A stretch of DNA of 64,000 bases from Aporrectodea caliginosa (GCA_020284085.1 JACEVL010000520.1:422501-486500); one strand, 5' to 3'. Positions 45,401 through 57,479 are shown, numbered from the stretch's first letter. Numbers and translations are program-made. Notes: generated from the letters alone by a model not told the origin.

Positions 45401-45905
45401 CATCTGGAGCTTATTGTCTGCGATAAGAAATTATCTAGAAAGACAATCGTGCTTATCCATGCACCGGCTATGTACACTTTGGGTCAAAGGGGTGATTGCA
45501 TTAAAAGTCAAAATCATCCGGTTAACTCTACAGACAACACCGTTACTTCTTATGTCATCTGGAGCGTGATTTCTTATAAATTGAGGCTTCTCCAAGTACT
45601 CTTCGTATTACAGATGATTGCTTTCCATACCCGACACCAGAAAAAGATTACAAATTGTGATATCCGGAAAATTCGATTCACTTTGAACCATTAAGAAGTT
45701 TCTGGCAACTCAATAACAATAGTTATTCTTGTTAATCGTCATGACTTTAAACAACAACAACAACAACAACAACAACGAGAAACAGACTAGCAAGGAAATC
45801 AGCCAGAAAGCGCAAACAACCCAATTGTGAGCTTTTATTGTGCGGCTGATACCTTTCATGCCAGTGCATTTGCCAAACTTTCGAAACTCTCGTCTTATCT
45901 GATCA
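45400..45905 (-). pseudogene. DEG/ENaC channel fragment (pseudogene 4), copy of gene A
   Basis: Nearly the same DNA as the 5' half of gene A: TCTGCGA(T/G)AAGAAATTATCTA is at 45418 here and 28558 there. The copy reaches the start-codon region at about 45905. The ATG of gene A is changed (the CAT triplet on this strand is lost), internal stretches are deleted and frames are broken. Its 5' flank also matches gene A (45906-46815 against 29183-30062), so it arose by DNA duplication. Confidence 0.88.
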
Positions 45906-46815
45906 AGAATGGGTGATCAAAAACTGCTCAAGTCGAACTGTTTGCTTTTTAAAATTTCTGTAGATGGGTTAAAGAGAAACATACTTTTCTACAAAGTAGC
46001 TGTTGAGAATGGTGAGAATGTCGCCCAATAGAATCCACAAAAGAAAACCTTAGCAAATGTACATGAATCCGATGCGCCATTATCTCCACGCTCAGTCACA
46101 TCACAGCTCATAATATATTATGCCTAAACAACCGCCGAATGTCGTCACAGCTTTACCGCTGTTGTGGGATAATTGACTTGGAGATTACCAGACGCCATTA
46201 GTCCTACAAAAATCTATAAATTGACGCACTGAATCAATGACTAAATTAGCAAAAATGCAAATGTCTCAAAGCGCTAGTTGACATTGATCAGTATAATTTT
46301 ATCATCTGCAACTCGGGTACAAACGTCCACAACTGGAAATCTGTAAATATTAGTGCTATTTGAAACAATCAAAGTCAGAACGTTTTATGCTTTAACGAAG
46401 ACAATATCGACGGCTATTTTTGCAAAGCGACATCTTAATGCTTTGCGTATGCACTATTATACAATCATCAACGAATTCGTTTCCATTACTGTCCATGCAT
46501 AATTGAACGTCTAACCCTATACTGCATAGTTGTCGCAACAAAAGTTCTTAAGACTACTTTGCAAGATGTGCAGAAGCAAAATTGCTTTTAGTGAGGTTGC
46601 TGACGAGTGCAATCAATTGTGTAATTATGATTCGCAACTGCGGAAACACAAGGACAAAGCTTCAACGAGAAACCGTGTAAAGCCTGATGAATTAACAAAG
46701 ACTGTTTTCACGAGTAGGCCTACTGCATGCAAACGACATAAAATTATATGAAGCAAATTAATTTTGCTACTGCAGAACGCAGTAGCTACTAACTTCTATG
46801 GCGCCAGTGTCTGAT
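45906..46815. repeat. Copy of the gene A upstream region
   Basis: Collinear with 29183-30062. Notable shared strings are CTTTTCTACAAAGTAGCTG-like and CTAACTTCTATGGCGCCAGT. It ends where the LINE insertion begins in the gene A copy. Confidence 0.8.
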
Positions 46816-47251
46816 GCGCAATATATTAAACGATGCTGGACGATAAATGAGTCAATATTACGCAGTACTCAACACGTTTGCGCATTGACTTTGAAGCATT
46901 ATGACCCATTAGTGAATTGATTTCATAAGGGTTTAGGCAGTCACAATAATTATCATATTGCATTAGAATAACCAGAACAGAAACGGTGAACAAATGGCCA
47001 ACGTGGAATTGCATAAGTCAACGTGCATTTCAAACTGCGGTACATATACAGTGTAGGAGGTAGCATGAGGCAGATTTTCATTACACGTTACAGAGCGGAC
47101 AAAATTCGTGACTTGTTTTCTAGGTTCCTCCGCTTCGTTCAGCACAAACTTTGATGGAACTTTAGATAAATTACCGACCGTAGGCTGGAAATAAGAAATA
47201 ATAGATTCTTTCAACAGCCGTGATGAAATTAGTGTTTTATATCAAATAACG
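46816..47251 (+). promoter_or_regulatory. 5' flank of channel gene C
   Basis: Intergenic sequence between pseudogene 4 (minus) and gene C (plus), which stand head to head. The promoter of C is presumed to lie here; no TATA element was confirmed. Confidence 0.35.
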
Positions 47252-48784
47252 ATGGAGGCAGTAAAGCAGGAGATGCGAAAGTTTGGAGAAACTACTACCG
47301 TAAAAGGGGTAAGTCGCATAATAAAATCTCACAGCCGGATTGTTCAGATTTTTTGGCTGTTAGGACTTCTGAGCTGCTTCTCCTTGTTGCTGTTTCAAGG
47401 CGCTACAGTCGTTTTGAACTATTCCAAATATAAGGTCGTCAGGAATTCTGCAGTGGTTCTAAGTCAACCGGAATTTCCTGAAGTCACAATCTGCAACCTC
47501 TTTCCCATTTCAGACATAGAATCATTTCCTCAACTGTACGAATCACACTTAAAAAGATTGGACTTTATTAGAAACCAATCCCACTGGGATTTGGATGAGG
47601 CATATACTGGTGTTTTGGATTATTTCAGGCTGTTAATGACCTTTAACACAAACACACCCATCGTTTCTGACTCTCGTAGCAACTCCACACTGTCAGATGA
47701 CTTCGTTGTTAAATGCGATGACTATGGTTGGGACCTTTACGGAACCGAAAACTGTCGACAAAATTGGTTCCTTTTCAAACCACTTCAGTTGTGTAAGACT
47801 CTGCAGGCCAATAGAAGCGCTGCTGCAATAAGTACAATACTATTTCTAGACGACTTTTTGTCTCAACCCATCGATGGCTTTTTCAATTGGATTAGGATTC
47901 CTTTATCTGCTGGAGTGAAGGTCATGATTCACCCTCGGGGTACGAAACCTAATCCAGCGACAGCCATTAACGTATTTCCAGGAACGGAATTGGTAATTGA
48001 CATCAAACAGACGAACATCACACGATTGCCCTATCCATACGGAAACTGCAGCGATAGACAACGAATACTTATCGATGATAACGATTCGCCACCGTACGAC
48101 CGTCCAACGTGCATCAGTCTGTGCAGACAACGTCAGGTCTTAAAGGCATGTGGTTGCCTCGATCCTTTAGAATACTTCATGAACGCTGAATTGCAAATGA
48201 GTGACTACACGTTCTGCACGAACATCTCGCAATTCCTAACAGATTCTACAATGGTCTTAGAAAACGGTAATATCACCAATGAGTTTTGGACTTTGATGGA
48301 CTGCTACCTTTTTTTGTTTCCAAACGAAAGCCTCTGTGACTGTCCTATACCGTGTTTTGAAATCCAGTACGATTTCACGAGTTCAGTGGCTCGTTGGCCG
48401 CACATCTACTATCAACTAGGATTCTATGATGCTTTTCTTCGCAATGATGACCGATATAAGTCGAAATTTGCAGGCTATGAGAAGATACGGGACAACAAGG
48501 GACGTCAAAGTGGAGCAGAAACACTTGAAGAACTAGAGAAGATGAAGTTAATTGAACGGAATTTCATACAAGTACAGGTTAAAATGCGCGAGCAGAGTGT
48601 GCAGATAGTGAACGACATTCCAGCTGTATCGTGGGAGACGATGGTTTCAAATCTCGGTGGATCTTTGAACCTCTGGCTTGGAATATCAGTTCTGACAGCT
48701 GCTGAGCTTATTGAGTTGGTCTATTCGTTAGTTAAAATAGGACTTAAAAGAAATCGAGTCGATGATAAGGTTCCATGTGTATAG
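47252..48784 (+). CDS. DEG/ENaC sodium channel subunit C
   Basis: Intact 510-residue single-exon channel subunit with an ATG start. TM1 is at about 34-54, followed by FPEVTICNLFPIS. The extracellular domain carries CISLCRQRQVLKACGC and CDCPIPCFEIQY plus many N-glycosylation sequons. TM2 is at about 472-498 with a Gly-Ile-Ser filter (477-479). The gating motif reads Lys-Gly instead of His-Gly. It is the most diverged of the four but shares the NLGGSLNLWLG signature before the filter. An AATAAA lies downstream at about 49158. Part of a trimeric channel by family knowledge; ligand unknown. Confidence 0.94.
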   Translation: MEAVKQEMRKFGETTTVKGVSRIIKSHSRIVQIFWLLGLLSCFSLLLFQGATVVLNYSKYKVVRNSAVVLSQPEFPEVTICNLFPISDIESFPQLYESHLKRLDFIRNQSHWDLDEAYTGVLDYFRLLMTFNTNTPIVSDSRSNSTLSDDFVVKCDDYGWDLYGTENCRQNWFLFKPLQLCKTLQANRSAAAISTILFLDDFLSQPIDGFFNWIRIPLSAGVKVMIHPRGTKPNPATAINVFPGTELVIDIKQTNITRLPYPYGNCSDRQRILIDDNDSPPYDRPTCISLCRQRQVLKACGCLDPLEYFMNAELQMSDYTFCTNISQFLTDSTMVLENGNITNEFWTLMDCYLFLFPNESLCDCPIPCFEIQYDFTSSVARWPHIYYQLGFYDAFLRNDDRYKSKFAGYEKIRDNKGRQSGAETLEELEKMKLIERNFIQVQVKMREQSVQIVNDIPAVSWETMVSNLGGSLNLWLGISVLTAAELIELVYSLVKIGLKRNRVDDKVPCV

Positions 48785-49795
48785 ATTCAAAACAGATGAA
48801 CGGAACAACTATTGAACTTGCGAAAAGTGAAACGATACCGTAGTTTTGTCAGAATTACTATATTTGTTTCTATAACTGGAGCTGAAATTTATGGAACGCC
48901 TTATCAACGAAACTACATCTGACACGATCACTTCAAAAGCACCGTAATCAAAATGGCTACTTCAAAGGATGTCGTCGTAGTCGAGGTGAAGCCATATCGA
49001 AATCCGAGACCCCTGTGAACAATGAACAACTATAGGCCTACTTACTGGAACTTCGACAAAACGTTATCGCATTGTCCAGTAACGAAATTAAATTGCTTCA
49101 TATTTAACTAGCATGTAGGACAGGTCTAGGGACCTATATACGTTCACATATGGAACCAATAAAAGGCCCACACGGGTCCCGAAGAAATGGTTCTTCGTCA
49201 CAGGCCTCATGAATTCAATCTGCCAGCTAAGGACGACCGTAATGTCATCCCGAGAATCCTACATGTATATCGACAATCCGTAAAATCTGGTCGACAATCT
49301 TTAAGCCAAAAATGACGCTCTAAAGACATTTTCAGTTCAATTGTTGTGTCTTTTCTGTTCCCTGTTGCGGTTTGTCAACTGGTTTTCATATTAAACGAAT
49401 ATATAATAATAATTTATAAATGTAACTTAGTGTTCACTCGTCTGGTTCAATTTTGTCCTCCATTCATTATGATATGGTACAAAAATACAGATGCAAATTG
49501 GGAGTTAAAAGGAGACCTTCTGTTGGAATGCTATGATCAATAATTAATACGTTTAAGCCGTAAGACCGCTTAACACTTTAACGACGAGCTGCACTGGTTT
49601 CCCAGTCACTTTTAGAAAAACTGTCTTCATTAAAGTGTTACGGCGTAAAATCATTGATGAATAGCTTTTCTAATGGCGTGCTAAGAAATGAGCCACCTTT
49701 ACCTATTGGTATCAATATATCAATATTAAAATTTTAAACAACAGCAACAACGAAATCCAACCATTTGAATGTTTTAGCTTAAGGTTAAAATTATA
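48785..49795. other. 3' flank of gene C; no other gene
   Basis: Non-coding. The frame at 49346-49543 has no motif. Confidence 0.45.
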
Positions 49796-49797
49796 AC

Positions 49798-50190
49798 TAG
49801 ACAATGTATCCACACACTAACAAACCGGTGATGAAAGATACAAGATAACTATACAATGTATCCACACACTAACAAACCGGTGATGAAAGATACAAGTTAA
49901 ACATTCGCATAGTACTCGAACAAACCAAGAACAAGATTAGACAATGTATCCACACACTAACAAACAGGTGATGAAAGACAATGTATCACACTAACGCTAC
50001 AAGATAACTAGACAATGTATCCACACACTAACAAACCGGTGATGAAAGATACAAGTTAAACATTCGCATAGTACTCGAACAAACCGCTTATGAAAGATAC
50101 AAGATAACTAGACAATGTATCCACATACTAACAAACCGGTGATGAAAGATACAAGTTAAACATGCGCATAGTACTCGAACAAAACCCTTC
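49798..50190. repeat. Composite minisatellite
   Basis: Two modules alternate: GACAATGTATCCACACACTA followed by ACAAACCGGTGATGAAAGA, and AAGTTAAACATTCGCATAGT followed by ACTCGAACAAACC. Five full copies of the first and three of the second are seen, in a higher-order arrangement. Confidence 0.92.
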
Positions 50191-50194
50191 TGCT

Positions 50195-50290
50195 GCGACT
50201 CAGCGCTCTTGAATAATCTGGTGCCCACGCTTAGCTTTGGAGTAGCGCTTTAGGTATTTGGATTTCTCGACTACGATTGCTACGAACAAG
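50195..50290 (+). repeat. LINE 3' tail, family T, copy 3
   Basis: GCGCTCTTGAATAATCTGGT, then GGAGTAGCGCTTTAGGTATT and CGACTACGATTGCTACGA, collinear with the other tails. Confidence 0.7.
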
Positions 50291-50690
50291 GTGTCGCTTC
50301 ATCGGTCTATGAGTAATCATAGTCTAATCCGGATGCAGACGAACTACTTGAGACAAATAACTAAATGGTCAAAGCCTCGTCACAATAACAAAAACTGCCT
50401 TTTATTAGCACTAATTCTAGAAAAACTTTCATCAACAAACCTGAAAAGACCGTATTAAGGAATTCCATACTAGACTGCAGATATTCGAATGATCGCTTTC
50501 ATAAATATTATATAATACATGTAACACTGGTTGTGTCATTTTATTACGAATAGCACAATGGTGTCACCTCTGCAGGAACACGTACCAATGGGAAAGGTTG
50601 TGCTGCGATCATTTTCCACATCAAGCGCATTATTATTATTGATTTTTCTTACCTCAAAATGGATCATCATACATACAATGTGCTTGTTGG

Positions 50691-51633
50691 CAGAGATGGG
50701 CAAATTACACAGTAAAATGTAATTGAATAACAAATTACAAATTACTTTGGAAAGTGTAATTGAATTACAAATTACAAATTACTTTAGAAATTTCTTTGAA
50801 ATTACAAATTACAAATTACGTAATTTCAATTACATCAAATTACAAATTACATGCATAGTGGGATCAGGAAATTCAGTCAGGAAACACATGCTTTATTTCC
50901 ACTGTTATTTGTATTACACTGTTTGAAACAGTTTATTTAAGTTTCTCTAAGAAGTAGCAACTGTTCGAACAACTTGTCCAATAATCGGCATATGTTTAAC
51001 CTTACAGTCAGGCTTGCAAAACTATAGGCCTAATGAGTTTGTGTACCAGAGCAGATGAAGGAAGTGCAGAATTAAATTGTATAAATAACATCTTAACAGA
51101 ACTTTACGTAGCTATGAAGATTCATTAGTTAGGCCCACATGGGAGTAACCTGTCACTGGATCGATGCATGTATGTACATTTGATCGACGCTCAGTTGTCT
51201 TAGCATGCAGACGTTTTGTTGGATGCTAAGACAACTGAGCGTGTGATGATCGAGTAGCGCAACTCATCTATGTAACACGTTATAAGCTCGGTCTGACACA
51301 TGACAAAATTGTATATCATTTCTGACATTGGCTCCAATTTTGTGAAAGCATTCAAAGAATTCAGTGTTGCTATCGTTCATATCAGTGATAGTGATCAAGA
51401 TAAGGAAAAGATGCTTTCAAAACTGCTCTGGTTGTGGAGTCTCTAGTTTTCTTTTCAAAAGTAATTTGATTTTGCAGATGTAATTTGAAATTACAAATTA
51501 CATGAAAAAATGTAATTCAATTACAAATTACAAATTACTTTGATCCAGAGCAACAAATTACAAATTACCAATTACAATTGTAATTCAAATTACGTAATTT
51601 CAATTACATCAATTAAATTACTGCCCATCTCTG
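50691..51633. mobile_element. hAT-type element, 943 bp, 8-bp TSD
   Basis: Ends CAGAGATGGGCAAATTAC and (reverse complement) CAGAGATGGGCAGTAATT. Exact duplication CTTGTTGG at 50683-50690 and 51634-51641. Next to each end are many AATTACAAATTAC units, so the subterminal regions are repeat-built. The middle, about 50.93-51.46 kb, has no long frame. Non-autonomous. Confidence 0.93.
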
Positions 51634-51715
51634 CTTGTTGGTGGTGGCTTAAGCGAAAGTGGAAACTGGAGCAAGTGATAAGAGACTTCTATTGGTCACC
51701 ACCAATTGTCTGTCA

Positions 51716-51716
<1 letters not shown>

Positions 51717-51746
<30 letters not shown>

Positions 51747-51836
51747 CGTGTGCGTGTGCGTGTGTGTGTGTATGTGTGCGTGTGCGTGTGCGTGTGCGTG
51801 TGCGTGTGCGTGTAGGTGTGTGTGTGTGTGTGTGTG
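51717..51836. repeat. (GT)n/(GTGC)n microsatellite
   Basis: GT run with regular GTGCGTGTGC variants. Confidence 0.97.
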
Positions 51837-51839
51837 CCC

Positions 51840-52335
51840 GTTTTAGCTTTATGTGTATTGAATCCTCACCCTTTCAGTATTAGTCTGTTTTCGCAATGGG
51901 TGTCTGTCTTTGCATAGGCATGTCCGTCCAATTGTAGGGTCTATGACCAAGGCCTCCCAAATGACTTTGGCTACGCTTTGTTTCCAATGCAACAGGGAGG
52001 GGTGACCCTTGCACTGTTTTGAGTTTCATACATCCTTCATAACTAGCTACCATAAGTACACTGGGTGTCAGGGTGTATACTTGGCCTTTGACCTATGCTT
52101 TGGTCTGGAATGGCTCCCATACATACAGTCGTTCGAAACTGGCTCCCATAAATACAGTATACTTACATGTACTACTATATTATTATTTATTATTATTATA
52201 AAATCAGAGTTCTTAAAATCATGGTTCTTAAAATAAAGGTTCTAGTGCCTCATCGAACCCAGGGACGCGATAGCGTTGAACCGCTGGATTTGTTAGGCAC
52301 CCTTGTAACGGCATGGCCGTGGTACGGCACAATAT
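51840..52335. other. No gene recognised
   Basis: The frame at 52009-52236 has no motif. CTGGCTCCCATA(A/C)ATACAGT is present twice (about 52108 and 52140). Confidence 0.4.
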
Positions 52336-52339
52336 ATTT

Positions 52340-52362
52340 TGTCGTTATTATTATTATTATTA

Positions 52363-52417
<55 letters not shown>

Positions 52418-52432
52418 TTTATTTTTATTTTT
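52340..52432. repeat. (ATT)n microsatellite
   Basis: ATT triplet run grading into ATTTTT units. Confidence 0.97.
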
Positions 52433-52499
52433 TTGTGCCCCGAGGTATACATGATCCCTCGGGGACTTAATATTAATTAAGAACAATAAAATTCGTCTG

Positions 52500-52875
52500 G
52501 AACGGCACCTAATCGTCGTCAAGGTCCAGTGTGGCAAAAGTACCGCGGAAAGCCACCGCATTGAACCGCTGGATCATTACAGATATGCGCTGAAATAGGT
52601 AGGAGGTTTCGCGTGCATCTCCGGATATCGTGCTGAGGTTCTGTCCCAATGATGATATAAAGGCCAAGCCTTCAGAACTCACCGGGCCCATGGTTTCAAA
52701 GGCCAGGGGGACAAAGTGATAGACGGCTGCGAGCTGGATGTACTTAGCATTTTTCGAGCAGCCGCCATCTCTGCGGCAGCCCCGGCTGTCCGAGAAGTAC
52801 TCGGTAGGTAAGAGACGGCCAGTGTGTCTGTGACCGTCACATCCCAAACCAGGCTCCGCCCCGCTCGCCAAGGGA
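52500..52875 (-). mobile_element. Retroelement polyprotein C-terminal remnant (uncertain clade)
   Basis: A 120-codon minus-strand frame contains VPLAFETMGPVSSEGLAFI and SYLFQRISVMIQRFNAVAF. This resembles a C-terminal block recurring downstream of reverse transcriptase in repetitive invertebrate ORFs, recalled from general knowledge and not searched. The two flanking (ATT)n runs may be its tails. It shows no relation to the channel genes. Confidence 0.5.
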
Positions 52876-52904
52876 TGAGAGTGATTATTACAATGGACCT
52901 GAGA

Positions 52905-53069
<165 letters not shown>

Positions 53070-53169
53070 CTGTAAGAGATAACGACTGAAAATTGCTGAA
53101 GGCTATGCTTGGGTAACGTACTGAAATAAGAGATAAATTGTTACATTAAAAATTACCTCAGAAGAGGAG

Positions 53170-53300
53170 CAGAAGATGTTTTGTACCTCTGGATAAATCA
53201 TGACTTTGGCGCCTGCGGATAATGACACGCGAATCGAGCTGTAGTACAGGTCCATTGTGTGTGTGGAAAGAACCGGCTATAATCTGGGCAAAGCTGCAAG
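53170..53300 (-). pseudogene. DEG/ENaC exon-like fragment (pseudogene 5)
   Basis: The minus-strand peptide MDLYYSSIRVSLSAGAKVMI followed by YPE matches the WIRIPLSAGVKVMIHPRG region of genes A and C. Sequence CAGATTATAG could serve as an acceptor upstream and GAG|GTACAA as a donor right after the block. It could be one exon of a separate, intron-containing relative, or a scrap of a decayed copy. No neighbouring exon was recognised. Confidence 0.5.
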
Positions 53301-53334
53301 GGAAAGCCAGGTCTTCTTGATTTTCTTTCGGCCG

Positions 53335-53470
53335 CTATTTCGGATAACAGGCCAATAACCCCCCAACCCCGGCCAATTATCACCCCGGTGAATCACCCCC
53401 ATGGACAATAACCCCGAGGAAAATAACCCCAGTCAAAAACCTCCCGGCCAATAAAACCCCAAGATTAATC
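53335..53470. repeat. Repeated-phrase tract (AATAACCCC type)
   Basis: Successive phrases GCCAATAACCCC, GCCAATTATCACCCC, GGACAATAACCCC, AAAATAACCCC and GCCAATAAAACCCC. It resembles in style the ends of the elements at 31.6 and 60.5 kb. No inverted partner is found nearby, so it may be a solo end. Confidence 0.55.
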
Positions 53471-54866
53471 ATAAAGTTTATAACGTTTATTTAACGACGC
53501 CGTCATAACGACGATGATTGGCGTCATTTCTCAAGACATTTATACAGTGTACAAGAATGTTCACATTTTACTGCTCAATGCAGTGTTTAGGTATAGGTCA
53601 TAAAGTTTACATGTGCAAACTACTTATAAGGCACACAGTTGCGAATACTAGTAGAATTAGTGAGCGTGCTTCAAATTTTCAGCGAACACCTTCGCAATCA
53701 ATTCTCGGATAATCGGAGAAACAACGGAACTGGAATTTAAAAAAATTAAACAGCATTAACCCATTTGACATCAATTCCGATTATGTAGAATCTACAATAT
53801 TCAAGAAACGTAATTAGCATTTAATTAGTCCAGATTATGATTACTTGGATTCGGTACCATATCGGAATTTGATTTTGTGCACGACCGCTACAGGCCTTGT
53901 TAAATATATGAAATAATGATACTTAGTAGTCATAGATTAATTAAGGATGATTGGCAAAACATGGCTATTACTGCACTTAGGTTTTGGTGCTAGATTGCAC
54001 GTGCGCGTGCGTATGTGTCGGTAAGAGGTCGACGTACATTAAACTATGCTTCTTACCCTTCTCTGCGGCGTGTGATTTCAGATATAACGAAGGACCTAAT
54101 TAAAATCACAGATATTGTACACTAGTTTATTAGTAAGCTCGCTGGTTTGGAGAATCAATATTCCGTGAATGTCCAAACAGGTATGAAGGGAGGAATGGGC
54201 TTCAAACGTTCCCATTAATTAAGCAGACTTCATGCATACGATTGCAAGAAGGTATAAAGATCTGATATCACATGCAACAAATGGTGGCAGAAGCACAACG
54301 CCTGTAGAACGGCTCGAACGCTAGGTATTTGCTGCGCTGCCAATAAAAGGTGGGCACATAATTATGGTCTCAACCTCTGACTGCAGTGACTGTGTAACAT
54401 GCATTTGAGATTCGTGTTCCTTGCTGGCAACTACTTATTAATGCGAGGATATGGGTCCATCATTTGACTCTAAGAAACACCTTAAAAACCATTGCTGTGT
54501 TGTTACAGGAACAATGGACACTGTGAGCGGAATTAGCATTTTTGTTAAGGATTTGAATCCACGTTCCGATAGTCTTCGTCAATATTCCTTCATTCTCTGT
54601 GGCCCAGCATATGCATGACTGAAAATAAGAAGGGTCAGTTCACAAGAAACATGTTCTTAATCAAGCTCGCATGGTGATTTGGTTTGACCGGCGCAATAGA
54701 CTCCAATAACGAAAACGGATTATTAAAAAACAAGAAGAAAGCGTTTCTGAATGCCTGATCAAACGCCGAATGTAGTTGAAGGGCTGTAACTTTATTAAGC
54801 CGTCGAAAAATATAGCCTATTAATGAAGAGTCATCATTTAACAGTTACTCTCGATTAGATATAACT
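53471..54866 (+). promoter_or_regulatory. 5' flank of channel gene D
   Basis: About 1.4 kb without a gene. In-frame stops (TAG, TAA) stand immediately before the ATG of gene D, which fixes its start. Promoter position not resolved. Confidence 0.35.
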
Positions 54867-56396
54867 ATGATAAAACAAATACAGCAAGAGTTACGAAAGT
54901 TTGGAGAGAGTACAAGCATAAAGGGCGTCAGTCGTACTATAAAATCTCACAGTCCGGTTGTGAGAATATTTTGGTTGGTGGCATTGCTTACCTGTTTCTC
55001 AATGCTTTTACTCCAAGTCATTACCCTTGGCGTTAATTACTGCAGTTATGGAGTTCAGAATACTTTCTTGTTGGTTCCGAGTCAACCGAACTTTCCGGAT
55101 GTGACAATCTGCAATTTGGTTCCGCTAGCGGACGAAAAACAGTTTTATGAGTTACATGATACATTTTTGCGAAGGATCAACATTATGAAAAACCAAGCAC
55201 CTGACGAACTAAAAAACAACGCTGAATTCTGGAGGATCTCTGAACTGTTATACATGTTTAACGCCAACATTCCCTTTTTACAAGACCTCGGTAACAAGTC
55301 AAACTTAAACGATTTGATTGCTAGTTCTTTTTACTATGATTGGGATTTTTACACTAGAAAGAAGTGTGGCAGAGTTTCAGTTTTGGAAAGGCCGCTTCAG
55401 TGGTGTGTAACCATGCAGCCAAAGAGCGATGCTGCTGCGATTTCTGCTATGATATTTATAAACGACTTAAAGCCAAAACTGATGGATTCGTATTTCGACT
55501 GGATTAGAGTTAATTTAGATACCGGGATCAAGATAATGATTCACCCGAAAGGCACGAAACCCAATCCCTATGTTGCAGTTTACGCAGCTCCTGGAACAAG
55601 TATGCTTATCGACGTTGAGCAAAACAACATTACAAGATTATCTTATCCCTACGGAAACTGCAGCGATAGAAAACGAATATTTCTGGGTGAGGAGAATTCT
55701 CCTCCATACGATCAAACAACGTGCATCAGTCTATGTAGACAACGCCAAGTCATAAAAGCATGCGGCTGTATCGATTTCTTCGAATATTTCACTGAAGCCG
55801 AATTGCAAATGAGTAATTACACGTTTTGCGCTAACATAACAAAGCATCTAGAAGATTCTCAGATGTATACAGAACACGGAATCATTACAGAAATCTGTTG
55901 GAGTCTAGTAAACTGTTACTGGTCTTTCGTCGCCAAGGACGACTTATGCGACTGCCCTATCCCTTGTTCAGAAATTGAGTACGATATCAGTAGTTCATCG
56001 TCTAATTGGCCAAATATCCGTTACCAATTGGCATTTTACAATGACTACATTCGCATGGATGACCGATATCGTGAGAAATTTCTGGCGTACGAGAAGATAC
56101 GGAACAATTCTAATGGTCAAAACGATGCAGAAACTCTTGAAGAACTTCAGAAATTGAAGTTGATTGAACAGAACTTTCTTCAAGTAAAGGTTGTTATGGC
56201 TCAGAAACGCGTGCAGCTGGTAAAGGACATTCCAGCGGTGTCCTGGGATACACTGTCCTCAAATCTCGGTGGATCATTGAATCTTTGGCTTGGTGTATCA
56301 ATAATGACGTTGGCTGAAATCATCGAGTTGGTCTATTCTTTAGTAAAAATAGCTCTATCTAGAAAAGAGATTGAAAATCAGAATACGCATTTGTGA
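54867..56396 (+). CDS. DEG/ENaC sodium channel subunit D
   Basis: Intact 509-residue single-exon channel subunit. The start ATG is preceded by in-frame stops. TM1 is at about 35-55, followed by FPDVTICNLVPLA. Extracellular CISLCRQRQVIKACGC and CDCPIPCSEIEY with N-glycosylation sequons. TM2 is at about 471-497 with a Gly-Val-Ser filter (476-478). The gating motif is Lys-Gly, shared with A, B and C. It is closest to gene B along the whole length (identical KFGESTSIKGV and nearly identical tail) but lies on the opposite strand. ATGAAATAAAAGCC at about 56797 may be a poly(A) signal. Confidence 0.94.
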   Translation: MIKQIQQELRKFGESTSIKGVSRTIKSHSPVVRIFWLVALLTCFSMLLLQVITLGVNYCSYGVQNTFLLVPSQPNFPDVTICNLVPLADEKQFYELHDTFLRRINIMKNQAPDELKNNAEFWRISELLYMFNANIPFLQDLGNKSNLNDLIASSFYYDWDFYTRKKCGRVSVLERPLQWCVTMQPKSDAAAISAMIFINDLKPKLMDSYFDWIRVNLDTGIKIMIHPKGTKPNPYVAVYAAPGTSMLIDVEQNNITRLSYPYGNCSDRKRIFLGEENSPPYDQTTCISLCRQRQVIKACGCIDFFEYFTEAELQMSNYTFCANITKHLEDSQMYTEHGIITEICWSLVNCYWSFVAKDDLCDCPIPCSEIEYDISSSSSNWPNIRYQLAFYNDYIRMDDRYREKFLAYEKIRNNSNGQNDAETLEELQKLKLIEQNFLQVKVVMAQKRVQLVKDIPAVSWDTLSSNLGGSLNLWLGVSIMTLAEIIELVYSLVKIALSRKEIENQNTHL

Positions 56397-56604
56397 AAGT
56401 AATGACAGTTATAGAGGTTTCTTGGCAAAGTAAGACGTCAAACGTTTTGTTGATAATTATTATTTAAAAGGCGTGTTGGAAAAGGATTGTTTTCTACTAA
56501 CAATTACTTACACTTGGAATGTATGTAGGTTTCTAAAATGTCTGCCTGCAATCCTCGAAACACGGTCTCATTGCAGTCAAACGGAATGTCTATACATTAC
56601 TAGA

Positions 56605-56705
56605 TCTAATGATGCGCTCGTGAGTGATCTGGTGCCCTGCACTCTGCTTTAGAGAGGCGTTAGTGAAATATTGAGTTTACGAATACGATTACGAGTAATG
56701 ACGGT
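56605..56705 (+). repeat. LINE 3' tail, family T, copy 4
   Basis: GCGCTCGTGAGTGATCTGGT, then TTTAGAGAGGCGTTAGTGAA and ATACGATTACGAGTAATG, collinear with the other tails. Confidence 0.7.
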
Positions 56706-57479
56706 GTTGGTTAAGAATGACACAACGCTAAAGGTACATAAGGATCAGGCAAAGATACTCATAGAGTATGATGAAAACTGTGAATTTTAGCGCAAAATGA
56801 AATAAAAGCCTCACACAGACATTGTGAATTTAATGCAGCAACGATAGGCCTATATCCAATGACAAGGTTGGGTCGATAGTCATTTGTGATGTGCACAAGC
56901 GAGATCTTGCACTTTTAATGCTGAAATAAACAGCTAATCCGCAACATTAATTTTTGGCGTCGATTCTTTGCGAACTGAAATTTTTCTATACCTTCGCCTT
57001 TTGTTCATGTTTCGTTTTTCTTTGATCGCTCTTTTTGGAATACAATTACAGATAATGTCAGTAAATCTCCCTCTGAGTTTTATGTTGCTCTATCACTGAT
57101 TTTGATGAAACCGATATAAAACTTCAAAGTTTGATCACTGTTTTTAGGCCAAGAATTCTAAGCTGGATTGTTTTGCAGGATACTATTACTATTTTTATGT
57201 AACTGCTAGTGACTTATTTTGAAAAAGAATATCATTTGGATAGATAAGAGCAAACAAATTATTAAATTAACGGAATTGAAAAATGCATGCTTCAACAAAA
57301 TAAACGAAGTCGTAATAATGCCCAGGGTCCCACTCGTTTTAAAATTCCTGTAATTCGAAATTTGTCCTGAAATTGTCCTGAAATTTCACTCTGTAATGAA
57401 ATTAAGCAGCATGTTCAGAAGATAGGTATAAGCGAATTAAGGCAACTATATTTTGAATTTGAACTTTGTTGCTTTTCTG
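56706..57479. other. No gene recognised
   Basis: AT-rich, no convincing frame. Confidence 0.5.

Noticed and set aside
49798..50190. CRISPR-like array
   Set aside because: Repeats are 35-50 bp modules that adjoin each other without unique spacers, and the DNA is clearly eukaryotic.
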